A stretch of DNA of 64,000 nt, taken from assembly GCF_035920445.1 (NCBI RefSeq), contig NZ_CP109162.1:6820001-6884000 (forward strand), in the 5' to 3' direction. Positions 28,603 through 36,826 of the stretch are shown here, in pieces. The DNA is from Nocardia sp. NBC_01730 (GTDB lineage: Bacteria; Actinomycetota; Actinomycetes; Mycobacteriales; Mycobacteriaceae). Under the pieces are notes generated by a model. The model saw only the letters and a program-made list of their open reading frames with translations, had not been told where the DNA came from and ran no database searches. Made by a program: the position numbers and the translations under genes. Each line of letters starts with the position of its first letter. The first letter of the stretch is position 1.

Positions 28603-31184
28603 GCTCGACCTACGACCTGTTCAGCGACGCCTTCTTTGCCGAGCCGGATCCGGTTTTCCATCGCATGCGCGCTGAAGATCCGGTGCACTGGGAGCCGACC
28701 CTCGAGGCATGGGTGCTCACCCGCTATCAGGATGTGCGCGCGGTACTCAACGACTCCCGCTTCTCGGTCGATCGCAACGGACGTATTCGTGGAGCGACCC
28801 CGCCCGAGGCGCGGGAGAAGCTCGCAGATTGTTACCGGCTGCTGTCCAAGTGGATGATCTTCACCGACGAGCCCGATCACAGTCGGCTTCGCACGGTCAT
28901 CGGCCCGGCCTACACTCCGGGAGCGGTTCGCGCTGTGATTCCGTTCGTGGACCAGACGGTGCACGCGCTGCTGTCGAAAGCAAGCGCACGCGGTGAGTTC
29001 GACGTCGTGGCCGACCTCGCCGAACCACTCACGGGACTCGTGAACGCGCGGCTCATCGGCTTCCCTCCTGAGCTGGTTGGCCAGGTCAGGCGATGGAGTG
29101 ACAACGTTTTCCGGCTGTTCGGGTCCGGGATCGTGACCGAAGAGATCGTGGATGCCGCCCACACCAGTCTTGTGGAGTGCGGCGATTATGCCCGTGCGCT
29201 GATCGGCGAGGTCGCGGACACCGCGGGGGACAGTCTCGTCGGCAGGCTGCGAGCGAGCCTGGATCGAGGGGAGATCCTCGATGTGGATGAAGCAGCCAAG
29301 TCCGTCTCGATGGTGATGATCGGGGGCCACGAAGCCGCTCGCCACATGATCGGCAACGGCCTGGTGGCACTGCTGCGTAACCCGACTCAGTTACAGCTGC
29401 TTCGCACCCGTCCTGAACTCATCGGTGCGGCAGTCGAAGAGCTGCTGCGGTATGACTCACCGTCGATGGCGTCGCTGCGGTGTGCACAGGTGGATGTCGA
29501 GATCGGTGGAACGACTATCCAGGCAGGGCAGTTCGTCTTCGCTATGTTGCGCGCGGCCAATCACGACCCGGAAGTGTTCCACGACCCCGACCGTCTCGAC
29601 CTGGAGCGCACCGGTGTTCAGCACCTCGGGTTCGGCTTCGGTAGGCACTTCTGTACCGGGTCGTCGCTGACCCCACTTGTCGTCACCGCGGCACTACAGG
29701 CGGTAATTGCGCTCGAACCACAGCTTGCGACCGATGAACAGCAATGGATTCCGAGCCTGTCCAGCCGTGGACCGGCTGCGCTACCGGTTCGATTCACCGG
29801 CCGGCCTCGAACACCTGAGTTGACCGGCACACTGGTGCACGACACCGCCGCACTCGAGGCCGCAGCTCACGACCAGGGCAACACAGTCCGCATCCGACCG
29901 ACGTCGATTCTGCGACCAGGCACCTTCGACGACGTCGTTCGGATGATCCAGTACTGCCGTGCACAGAATATCCAGGTGGCACCGCGCGGCACCGCGCATA
30001 CCAGCTTCGGCCAATGCCTGGTGAACGGTCTCGCGATCGACATGCGGTCATTGGATCAAGTGCTCGATGTCAGTAAGGACCCTCGAACTGGCACTGCGAG
30101 CATAGATGTGCAGGGCGGAGCACTCTGGCAGGATGTTGTCGATGTCGGCTTCGCACACGGGCTGAGAGTGCGAACGGGTGTACCCGCTGTCGTGCGGCTC
30201 ACCGTCGGTGGCGTCCTGTCCGTCGGCGGTATCAGCACGATCCGGGTCGGCGGCTCGGTCGCTGAATCCGTCGAGGAACTCGAGGTCGTCACCGGTGCCG
30301 GCGAGCTGCTCACCTGTTCTCCGGATCAGCACAGCGATCTGTTCGAGGCAGTCCTCGGTGGACTCGGGCAGTTCGGGGTGATCGTTCGTGCCAGATTGAG
30401 TATGGTCCCGGTGGCACCTCTTGTGCGTGGCTATACGTTGCGCTACCAGCACTCCGAACTGCGCGAAGCGTTCGCGGACCAACGCATCCTGGCTGACCGC
30501 GACGGAATCGACGAGCAGCTGCTGCGCTGGAAATGGCGGCCGGATGGGCCTACGGCAGACCTCGGCGCCAACGTCTACTACACCAGCGGCAACCCGCCGG
30601 ACGACCAATACCTGATGCGTGGCCTCAGTCGCACACCGGTCAGCGTCATGGAGGAGACCTATCCGGAGCGCGTCGTGTCGATCGACCGCCTTTATGCCGA
30701 ACACGAACGTCACGGTTGGTCGGACTCTCTGAAACTGTGGTCGGACAACTTTTTGCCCGATCCTGGGCCGGGAAGCGATTTCGAGGACGTCACCATCGGT
30801 TTGCTCGACGAGATCGGCGAACGTGAGTGGAGCCGGTCGTCGACTGTGCTGCTGTTCCGCAAGCATCGGGATGCCTTCCGATTGCCAGGTCTGCGCCTAC
30901 CCGACCCTGCGCTGGGGCGGCATCTGTGTTTGGTCGCAGTTTCTTCGGACAGCTTCGGCAAGACCGTCGACGCGCAATATGTTCGAACACGAAAAGCGAC
31001 TAATCGCCGTTGGTATGAGTGGGCGCGAGACATCGGCGGCACCCTCTACCCCCTCGGTGCGACGGAGTTCGGTCCGGCCGACTGGCAGCGTCAGTATGCT
31101 GACTACTACGCTGCGTTCCAGCGAGCCAAACGCCGATACGATCCCGACGGAATCATGACGCCGACACCGGCGATCTTCGAATGA
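28599..31184 (+). CDS. Cytochrome P450 fused to a FAD-linked (PCMH/VAO-type) oxidase
   Basis: The GTG at 28599 overlaps the preceding stop by 4 bp and gives 861 residues. Residues 1 to about 400 are a bacterial class P450: I-helix GGHEAARH (in place of AGxxT), K-helix ELLR, and the heme loop FGFGRHFCTG with ligand Cys352. Residues about 410-861 form a cytokinin-dehydrogenase-like FAD domain: RPGTFDDVVRMIQYCRAQNI, RGTAHTSFGQ (His467 possibly linking FAD covalently), and TVGGVLSVGGIST. The fusion links two oxidative steps in one soluble chain. The FAD part is not a P450 reductase, so electrons for the P450 still need ferredoxin partners from elsewhere. In context it is the likely oxidative tailoring enzyme of the island. 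Confidence 0.9.
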   Translation: MSSTYDLFSDAFFAEPDPVFHRMRAEDPVHWEPTLEAWVLTRYQDVRAVLNDSRFSVDRNGRIRGATPPEAREKLADCYRLLSKWMIFTDEPDHSRLRTVIGPAYTPGAVRAVIPFVDQTVHALLSKASARGEFDVVADLAEPLTGLVNARLIGFPPELVGQVRRWSDNVFRLFGSGIVTEEIVDAAHTSLVECGDYARALIGEVADTAGDSLVGRLRASLDRGEILDVDEAAKSVSMVMIGGHEAARHMIGNGLVALLRNPTQLQLLRTRPELIGAAVEELLRYDSPSMASLRCAQVDVEIGGTTIQAGQFVFAMLRAANHDPEVFHDPDRLDLERTGVQHLGFGFGRHFCTGSSLTPLVVTAALQAVIALEPQLATDEQQWIPSLSSRGPAALPVRFTGRPRTPELTGTLVHDTAALEAAAHDQGNTVRIRPTSILRPGTFDDVVRMIQYCRAQNIQVAPRGTAHTSFGQCLVNGLAIDMRSLDQVLDVSKDPRTGTASIDVQGGALWQDVVDVGFAHGLRVRTGVPAVVRLTVGGVLSVGGISTIRVGGSVAESVEELEVVTGAGELLTCSPDQHSDLFEAVLGGLGQFGVIVRARLSMVPVAPLVRGYTLRYQHSELREAFADQRILADRDGIDEQLLRWKWRPDGPTADLGANVYYTSGNPPDDQYLMRGLSRTPVSVMEETYPERVVSIDRLYAEHERHGWSDSLKLWSDNFLPDPGPGSDFEDVTIGLLDEIGEREWSRSSTVLLFRKHRDAFRLPGLRLPDPALGRHLCLVAVSSDSFGKTVDAQYVRTRKATNRRWYEWARDIGGTLYPLGATEFGPADWQRQYADYYAAFQRAKRRYDPDGIMTPTPAIFE

Positions 31185-31202
31185 GACAGGAATTGCGAGC
31201 CG

Positions 31203-32246
31203 ATGTGGCAGCACCGCACGTGCGCTAACGCGTCCGACCTCGATAACCTGACACCAACGGTTACTCCTGCAGAGGCACAGGCTTGGTGCAACTTCATCGT
31301 ATGGATACCTGAACGCTTGCCCGCCGAATGCCAACTACTTTCCGGCACCCTGCGCCGTGAGGCTCCTCCCGGAATGCCGGTAGAGCCGATCGAAGACCGG
31401 GGTCCGCGAGACGGCAACTACCTCTCTTCCTATCGATTCGAAATTGCCGGGACCGATCGCACACTGCGCATCAAGCAGTTCTATTACGATTGGGCATTCC
31501 CTGCGTTCGATCAGCCCTGTCTCTGGAAATCCCATACGCACGCCGTCCCCATCGACGACACCCATGTTGTCTGGTTCGGCGTCGATTTCCTGGGCAATCA
31601 AGCTGCTTCCGCGCGATTGGGCAGAACCACCATCGAACTGTCCGTGCTGGAAGGCACTTTCACCGAACTCGAACTGCTCGGTCTCTACCAGGCGTTGCAT
31701 CCAGTCGACGCTGGTGTAGTGAAAGCGATCGCGGCGACTTCACATGCGCAGCTCAGCTACTGGGCACGCCACGCCGATGCGGCGCAACTGGTCGTACCCA
31801 TTGGCTTCTGGACATTTCGACGCGGCGCACACCAGGCGAACTGGTCTTCCACCGGGTGGGTGGCCGATCAGGGTTTCCCCGTCGCACTCGCCGGCCTCGA
31901 CCTCGACAGCGCCGCACACATCCAACTCGACGACAACCGCGCAGAGATCGAAGTGATCTACGACGGCGGTCGGGATCGGGGCGTCGAGCTCCGGCTTATC
32001 GCCCAACGGCCCGGCAAAGGAGGCCTCCGGATTCCCGCTGACCCGGAACCGCACCCCGGCCAGCGGGAGCAGATCCGCCACGGCGGTCTTGACATACAGC
32101 TCGGCTGGATCGACGAACGATACGGTCCCTTCCAGGCTGTGTTCACGACACCAGACCAGGAGTGGGAAGCCACGCTGCTCAGCAGCGCCGGGGTTGGGCT
32201 TGGCCGGGCTTGGTTCCTTGCGGCCCTGGATGAACTGACACGCTGA
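31203..32246 (+). CDS. Protein of unknown family in the island operon
   Basis: The 347-residue protein starts at ATG 31203, 18 bp after the P450-oxidase stop, with ACAGGA upstream. No signal peptide, membrane segment or known catalytic motif is seen. It is rich in Trp and His (for example LRIKQFYYDWAFPAFDQPCL and PIGFWTFRRG) and looks like a soluble beta-rich enzyme or binding protein. It may be a two-part fold, with residues 1-170 and 190-347. Position and strand place it in the same transcription unit as the peptide gene. Confidence 0.75.
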   Translation: MWQHRTCANASDLDNLTPTVTPAEAQAWCNFIVWIPERLPAECQLLSGTLRREAPPGMPVEPIEDRGPRDGNYLSSYRFEIAGTDRTLRIKQFYYDWAFPAFDQPCLWKSHTHAVPIDDTHVVWFGVDFLGNQAASARLGRTTIELSVLEGTFTELELLGLYQALHPVDAGVVKAIAATSHAQLSYWARHADAAQLVVPIGFWTFRRGAHQANWSSTGWVADQGFPVALAGLDLDSAAHIQLDDNRAEIEVIYDGGRDRGVELRLIAQRPGKGGLRIPADPEPHPGQREQIRHGGLDIQLGWIDERYGPFQAVFTTPDQEWEATLLSSAGVGLGRAWFLAALDELTR

Positions 32247-32283
32247 CAGAGCGGAGCCATCATCGTCGGGTAGTGAAATGGTG

Positions 32284-32298
32284 GCTTCGGGGCGAAGC
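32284..32298 (+). terminator. Short hairpin after the island operon
   Basis: GCTTCG-GGG-CGAAGC forms a 6-bp stem 37 bp after the stop of the last island gene. No T-tract follows, so termination strength is uncertain. Confidence 0.3.
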
Positions 32299-32349
32299 GG
32301 AGGCGCCCTTTGACTACGCTCGGTGCCTCAGCTGGTGCTGGTGACGGCC

Positions 32350-33186
32350 ATGGAGGTGTGGACGGTGGGGTACGTGACTCGACCTGGCCGATCCTATGAC
32401 CGAGTGCTACTGCGGAAGCATCTGCTGAAGACGCGGATCGCGGGGGAGGTGGCGACTCCTAGGGAGGGGAATCTCGCGAACTATCGCAAGATGGTGGAGA
32501 AGGACCCGGGGTATCAGTTCGGGCTGGCGCTGAAGGATTGGACGTCCGCCGAGACTCTGGACATGATGGCGCGGCTGTGTGGGGTCAGCCCCGACCCCCG
32601 TCATCTGCGGGGCGTCGACACCATCGACGCGGACCTGACTATCGATGCGCTCGAGGCGGTGGGCTCGCGGATCGGGCTTGCGGCCCGCCGTCGGGAGACG
32701 GTGATCCTGGCGACCGGGCATCCGGAGACGCTCATGGGCCTCTATCGAGCTGTCGAGGATGCATTGCGCGCGGCGGGATGTGCGGTGCTGGCACCTGCCG
32801 CCGGGTGGACGTATCAGGTCAGCACTCCCGGTGGGCCGAAGAGTCGCGAAATCGTCTATACCTCAGGGGTTGCCGCGCTCGGCACCGACGGCAGGCTGAA
32901 ACACACCCATGACCCGCACCCCATGCGGGCGGTACTTCGGGAGTTGAGCGACGCCGAGCCCCGCCGCTGGCCCGATCTGGTCATAGCCGATCATGGCTGG
33001 GCCGGTGCGGCAGGCGAAGCAGGCATCGAGACCGTCGGATTCGCCGACTGCAACGACCCGGCACTGTTCGCCGGACAGGCCGAAGGCAAGATTGCCGTGA
33101 CCGTTCCGCTCGACGACGGAGTCCGCCCAGAGTATTACCAGCCGCTGATTACTTATCTGCTCGACTGTGCAGGGCTCGGTGGATGA
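32350..33186 (+). CDS. Conserved actinobacterial phosphatase-like protein
   Basis: The 278-residue soluble protein contains YRKMVEKDPGYQFGLALKDW, ILATGHPETLMGLYRAVEDA, TSGVAALGTDGRLKHTHDPH and VIADHGWAGAAGEAGIETVG then FADCNDPALF. I recall proteins like this being annotated as phosphatases in Nocardia and Rhodococcus, but no defined catalytic motif supports the reaction, so the name is tentative. The ATG at 32350 is used; a GTG at 32323 is also possible and neither has a clear ribosome site. It is immediately followed by a third S17 fragment. Confidence 0.7.
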   Translation: MEVWTVGYVTRPGRSYDRVLLRKHLLKTRIAGEVATPREGNLANYRKMVEKDPGYQFGLALKDWTSAETLDMMARLCGVSPDPRHLRGVDTIDADLTIDALEAVGSRIGLAARRRETVILATGHPETLMGLYRAVEDALRAAGCAVLAPAAGWTYQVSTPGGPKSREIVYTSGVAALGTDGRLKHTHDPHPMRAVLRELSDAEPRRWPDLVIADHGWAGAAGEAGIETVGFADCNDPALFAGQAEGKIAVTVPLDDGVRPEYYQPLITYLLDCAGLGG

Positions 33187-33198
33187 CTGAGACGGCCC

Positions 33199-33327
33199 GT
33201 CGAAGTCTCAGCTGAGGAGAACGAGAGCGCCGGCGTCGGCGGCCGTGTCGCGGTGCTGGGGCTCCGCCCGCTGTCGGCCACCAGGCGCTGGCGGTTGGTC
33301 GGGCTGGAGAAGGGCAAGCAACGGTGC
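33199..33327 (+). pseudogene. Second, more diverged rpsQ (S17) fragment
   Basis: The + strand reads AEENESAGVGGRVAVLGLRP then LSATRRWRLVGLEKGKQ, clearly homologous to the S17 C-terminus ([36 protein letters not shown]). There is no start codon, and the frame continues into unrelated sequence. It is more diverged than the fragment at 26209-26457, so it is older. The remainder of the gap to 33702 has no gene. Confidence 0.8.
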
Positions 33328-33548
33328 TCTTCTGGCGGGGCCACTTCGAGAACCTGCCCGCTGCTGTCGTGAGTGTCTGCGTTGGCGCAGGCCTGCACGG
33401 CAGAGTTTCGCGCCAAGTGGCGAATTCGGTGCCGCTGTAATGCTGATCAGTGAGTATGGCGATCCGAGCGGGTCGCGAGGTAGCGGACAGCATCCTGGAC
33501 CTGCCATGAGCCACTGCCCCGCCCAGGGGTGAGTCCCCACCCTTGCGT

Positions 33549-33677
33549 TATACGTATACATCTACTTATAGTGATCCAGACGGGACGCTGAAGCGTCGCC
33601 GACAACACCGAATCGACACCGGCGCGGCGAGATTCCGGCAGGGGCCGCCGACGGTATACGCATGCGTGAATGCGTAT
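33549..33677. promoter_or_regulatory. Two palindromes upstream of the EXLDI-MMPL pair
   Basis: TATACGTATA (33549-33558) is a perfect 10-bp palindrome. ATACGCAT-gcgtga-ATGCGTAT (33656-33677) is a perfect 8-bp inverted repeat ending 25 bp before the start codon. Both share ATACG/CGTAT half-sites, as expected for one repressor (TetR-like) binding both. No regulator gene is adjacent. Confidence 0.5.
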
Positions 33678-33702
33678 TGATTTATCGAAATGGGGAATTG
33701 GC

Positions 33703-34179
33703 ATGACCATCGATCCGAAAAACCCGACCAGCGCGGATGCGATCGACGAGCCGGTCGGCGGCGTAGCCTGCGTGAAGGAGTCCGCCGAGCCTGGCGGGGT
33801 GGACGACGTCCGCGAGATCGTGCTGAGGGTCGGGCCGGGCGGCGCGCGCAGACAGCGCTTTTTCGGCAGGCTGCTCGGCGAATCGCGGGAGTACAGCAAG
33901 GTGGGGATGGAGGTGGTGCGGGTCTTCGTGAGCCGCAAGGGCAAGTTCGTGGTGCATCGGCAGGAATTCAATTGGCGTGATCTGGCCGTGACCAACTGGA
34001 CCGACTGGAAGGGCTGGCGGGACCTGTTCGGGTTCGGCGGCGGTGACCGAGAGTGGGGTGACTACCTGGTCGAGATTGTGGATTCGCCGGCTGAGCTGCA
34101 GGGGCGGATCCCGGAGCGCATCTACCGGACGGTCGTCGACGTGGCCGAGAACCCGGCCTCTCAGAATCTCGGAATCTGA
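33703..34179 (+). CDS. EXLDI-family-like small protein
   Basis: The 158-residue soluble protein reads EIVLRVGPGGARRQRFFGRL, EVVRVFVSRKGKFVVHRQEF and DYLVEIVDSPAELQGRIPER. It resembles the EXLDI proteins, a poorly characterised actinobacterial group; the match is from memory of the pattern. The ATG at 33703 follows GGGGAATT. It lies 44 bp before an MMPL transporter gene, probably one operon controlled through the upstream palindromes. Function unknown. Confidence 0.6.
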   Translation: MTIDPKNPTSADAIDEPVGGVACVKESAEPGGVDDVREIVLRVGPGGARRQRFFGRLLGESREYSKVGMEVVRVFVSRKGKFVVHRQEFNWRDLAVTNWTDWKGWRDLFGFGGGDREWGDYLVEIVDSPAELQGRIPERIYRTVVDVAENPASQNLGI

Positions 34180-34223
34180 ACTACCCCCAGCATTTACGAA
34201 ATCGGGAAAGGATATCTCCGCAG

Positions 34224-36422
34224 ATGTTCGCACGACTTGGGGCTATGGTCGTCCACAATCCGTGGAAGGTGATCGGCCTGTGGGTGCTTCTCGCCATCGC
34301 GGTGGTGGCCTCGGCACCGGAACTGAAATCGACGACCGACCAATCCGCCTTTCTTCCTTCGCATTACGAGTCGATCCAAGCACTGGAACTGCAGCAGAAG
34401 GCATTTCCACAGAGTTCCGCGCCCGCGGCGATCATCGTGTTCGCGCGGGCGGATGGGGCGCCGCTCACCGAAGCTGACGCGGTCTCGGTCGCGTCGATCG
34501 GCACCGAACTGCTCGGCGCGCAGATCAAGGACGTCACCGCGATACAGCCGACGCCTCCCTCGGAGAACCGGCTGATCCAAATCATCGCGGTGCAGATGAC
34601 CAAGGTGACCAATCCGAGCGATACCACGCAGAGTGACGCGGTCAAGGCGCTGCGTGTGGAGCTGAAGAAGCGAGTGGCGGGCACCGACCTGAAGGCGGGT
34701 ATCACCGGTCAGGCGGCTCAGGTCTTGGACCAGCAGGAATCCAGCGAGAAGGGCATGGCCATCATCGGCGTCGCCACCATCGTGCTGATCCTGGTGCTGC
34801 TGCTGGTCATCTTCCGAAGTCCGGTGATCGCACTATTGCCGATCGTCGTGATCGGGGCGATCTCCAGCATGGTCGGCGGGTTGATCGCCGTGGTGGCCAA
34901 GGCATTCGACCTGCAGATCGACGCTTCGATCAACGCCATCCTGGTGGTCGTCCTGTTCGGCGTCGGCACCGACTACATCCTTTTTCTGATGTTCCGCTAC
35001 CGCGAGCGGCTGCGTGCGGGTGAGGATCCGAAGACCGGCATGATCAACGCCGTTACTCGGGTGGGTGAGGCCATCACCTCCGCGGCGGGTGCGGTGATCA
35101 TCGCGTTCATGGCGCTGGTGTTGTCCACGCTCGGCATGTTCCGTGCGCTCGGTCCGGCGCTGGCGATCGCGGTCGCGGTGGCGCTGGTGGCTGGGCTCAC
35201 GCTGGTGCCCGCGGTAGTTTCGCTGCTGGGCACCAAGGTGTTCTGGCCTTCCAAGGCATGGCGAACCGAGCCGAAGGGTGCGCGGTTCGCCGCGGTCGGC
35301 AATGCGCTCGGCCGGCGGCCCGGCGCCTTCGCGGTGGTCTCCGGCGGTGTGCTTGTCGCGCTCGGGGTGTTGGCCTTCGGCTTCCACCCGACCTTCGATC
35401 TCAGCTCCGGGTCGACCTCGGAAGCATCCGAATCCGTGGTCTACAGCAAGGAATTGGTGAAAGGGATGCCCGCGGGAACAACCCAGCCCTCGGATGTCCT
35501 GCTGCGGTCCGGCGGTGGCGAATTGACTGTCGATCAGCTCACCTCCTACCGCAGCGCGCTGGGCGCGGTGCTGGGCGTGGGACAGGTGGCGGAGCCGAAG
35601 TTGTCCGCGGACAGGACGATTGCCGATTTCGTGGTGACGCTCTCCGATGTACCGGAGTCGGACGCCGCGCTCGATACGGTCAAGGGGCCGCTCCGGGATG
35701 TCGCGCACTCGGCGGCACCCGCGGATGCTACGGCCGTGGTCGGCGGGTTGACCTCGGTGTTCGTCGACTTCCAGGATGCGATGGCGCGCGACTACGCGAT
35801 CGTGTTCCCGGTGGCGGCGATCCTGATCATGATCGTGCTCGGATTGCTGCTGCGCAGTCTGGTCGCGCCGTGGTATCTGATGGCGTCGGTGTTTCTCGGG
35901 TTCGCCGCAACGCTGGGCGCCGCCGTGCTGGTGTTCCAGCACTTCCGCGGCGAGCCAGGCCTGATCTTCACGCTGCCGGTGATCATGTATCTGTTCGTGG
36001 TCGCGCTCGGCACCGACTACAACATCCTGATGGTTGCCCGGCTGCGGGAGGAGGCGCGCGAAGGCAGCGAGCCGAAACAAGCTGCGGCGCTGGCACTGCG
36101 GCACACCGGGCCGACCATCGCGGCCGCAGGGGTGATCCTGGCGGGTACGTTCGCGTCGATGATGCTGGCCGGGAACAATGTGCTCGCGCAGATGGGCTTC
36201 GCCATCTCGGTGGGTATCGCGATGGCCGCGTTCGTCATGGCGATGTTCTTCACGCCTGCGCTCACGGCGATGATCGGGCACAAGGCGTGGTGGCCCGGGC
36301 ACGGTGACCGGAAGCCGGGTGGTTCGGAGTCCGGCGGGCCGCGAGGAGCGGGATACGACGAGCCTGCGACCTACTACCGGGGAGCTGAGCAAACCTCGGC
36401 CGCTAAGGCGAGCGGGTCTTAG
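34224..36422 (+). CDS. MMPL-family RND transporter
   Basis: The 732-residue membrane protein has the MmpL architecture: N-terminal helix (NPWKVIGLWVLLAIAVV), a periplasmic loop, a helix block with GVGTDYILFLMFRYRERLRA, a second loop, and a second helix block with the repeated signature VALGTDYNILMVARLREEAR. The two GTDY motifs are the proton-relay Asp/Tyr sites. These pumps export lipids or small molecules using proton force. AAGGA lies 11 bases before the ATG. It is likely co-transcribed with the EXLDI-like gene and ended by the terminator at 36460. Confidence 0.93.
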   Translation: MFARLGAMVVHNPWKVIGLWVLLAIAVVASAPELKSTTDQSAFLPSHYESIQALELQQKAFPQSSAPAAIIVFARADGAPLTEADAVSVASIGTELLGAQIKDVTAIQPTPPSENRLIQIIAVQMTKVTNPSDTTQSDAVKALRVELKKRVAGTDLKAGITGQAAQVLDQQESSEKGMAIIGVATIVLILVLLLVIFRSPVIALLPIVVIGAISSMVGGLIAVVAKAFDLQIDASINAILVVVLFGVGTDYILFLMFRYRERLRAGEDPKTGMINAVTRVGEAITSAAGAVIIAFMALVLSTLGMFRALGPALAIAVAVALVAGLTLVPAVVSLLGTKVFWPSKAWRTEPKGARFAAVGNALGRRPGAFAVVSGGVLVALGVLAFGFHPTFDLSSGSTSEASESVVYSKELVKGMPAGTTQPSDVLLRSGGGELTVDQLTSYRSALGAVLGVGQVAEPKLSADRTIADFVVTLSDVPESDAALDTVKGPLRDVAHSAAPADATAVVGGLTSVFVDFQDAMARDYAIVFPVAAILIMIVLGLLLRSLVAPWYLMASVFLGFAATLGAAVLVFQHFRGEPGLIFTLPVIMYLFVVALGTDYNILMVARLREEAREGSEPKQAAALALRHTGPTIAAAGVILAGTFASMMLAGNNVLAQMGFAISVGIAMAAFVMAMFFTPALTAMIGHKAWWPGHGDRKPGGSESGGPRGAGYDEPATYYRGAEQTSAAKASGS

Positions 36423-36459
36423 TAGAGCTGGGGCGACAGCGCGGCTGAGTAACCGGAAC

Positions 36460-36498
36460 AGGGCTGTGCGCTCGGAATTCCCGAGGGCACAGCCCTTT
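36460..36498 (+). terminator. Intrinsic terminator after the MMPL gene
   Basis: An outer stem (AGGGCTGTGC with GCACAGCCCT) continues into an inner CTCGG/CCGAG stem and is followed by TT. The small Gly/Cys-rich gene begins 50 bp later with its own start. Confidence 0.75.
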
Positions 36499-36547
36499 CA
36501 GCAGCGGAATCGGTACACACCAGTAGGTGGGCGGATAGCGTTCACCC

Positions 36548-36781
36548 ATGGAGTTCTTGCTCATCGTGGCGGTTGTGGCGGTCGTGTTCATCCTGATCAT
36601 CGGCATTGCCGGCGGTCAGTCCAGCGGCAGACAGCGACGCCGTCGGCGCGGTTGGAGCGCAGGGGACGGTGGCGGGGATTCCGGCGGCGACGGTGGCAGT
36701 GGCTGCGGTGGCGGTAGCGGTTGCGGCGGTGGGAGCAGTTGTGGTGGTGGAAGCGGCTGTGGTGGTGGGAGCAGCAGTTGA
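36548..36781 (+). CDS. Small membrane-anchored Gly/Cys-rich protein
   Basis: The 77-residue protein has one N-terminal membrane helix (LLIVAVVAVVFILIIGIAGG), a basic stretch (RQRRRRRG), and a C-terminal tail of CGGGS repeats with four Cys spaced four to seven residues apart. Such short TM plus Gly/Cys tails occur widely in actinobacteria without known function; metal binding is a possibility. It is an independent gene between a terminator and a converging gene. Confidence 0.65.
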   Translation: MEFLLIVAVVAVVFILIIGIAGGQSSGRQRRRRRGWSAGDGGGDSGGDGGSGCGGGSGCGGGSSCGGGSGCGGGSSS

Positions 36782-36826
36782 GCTCGGCGCAGTCGACTGT
36801 GCCTGCGCTGCTAGAAGGTCGTGTGG

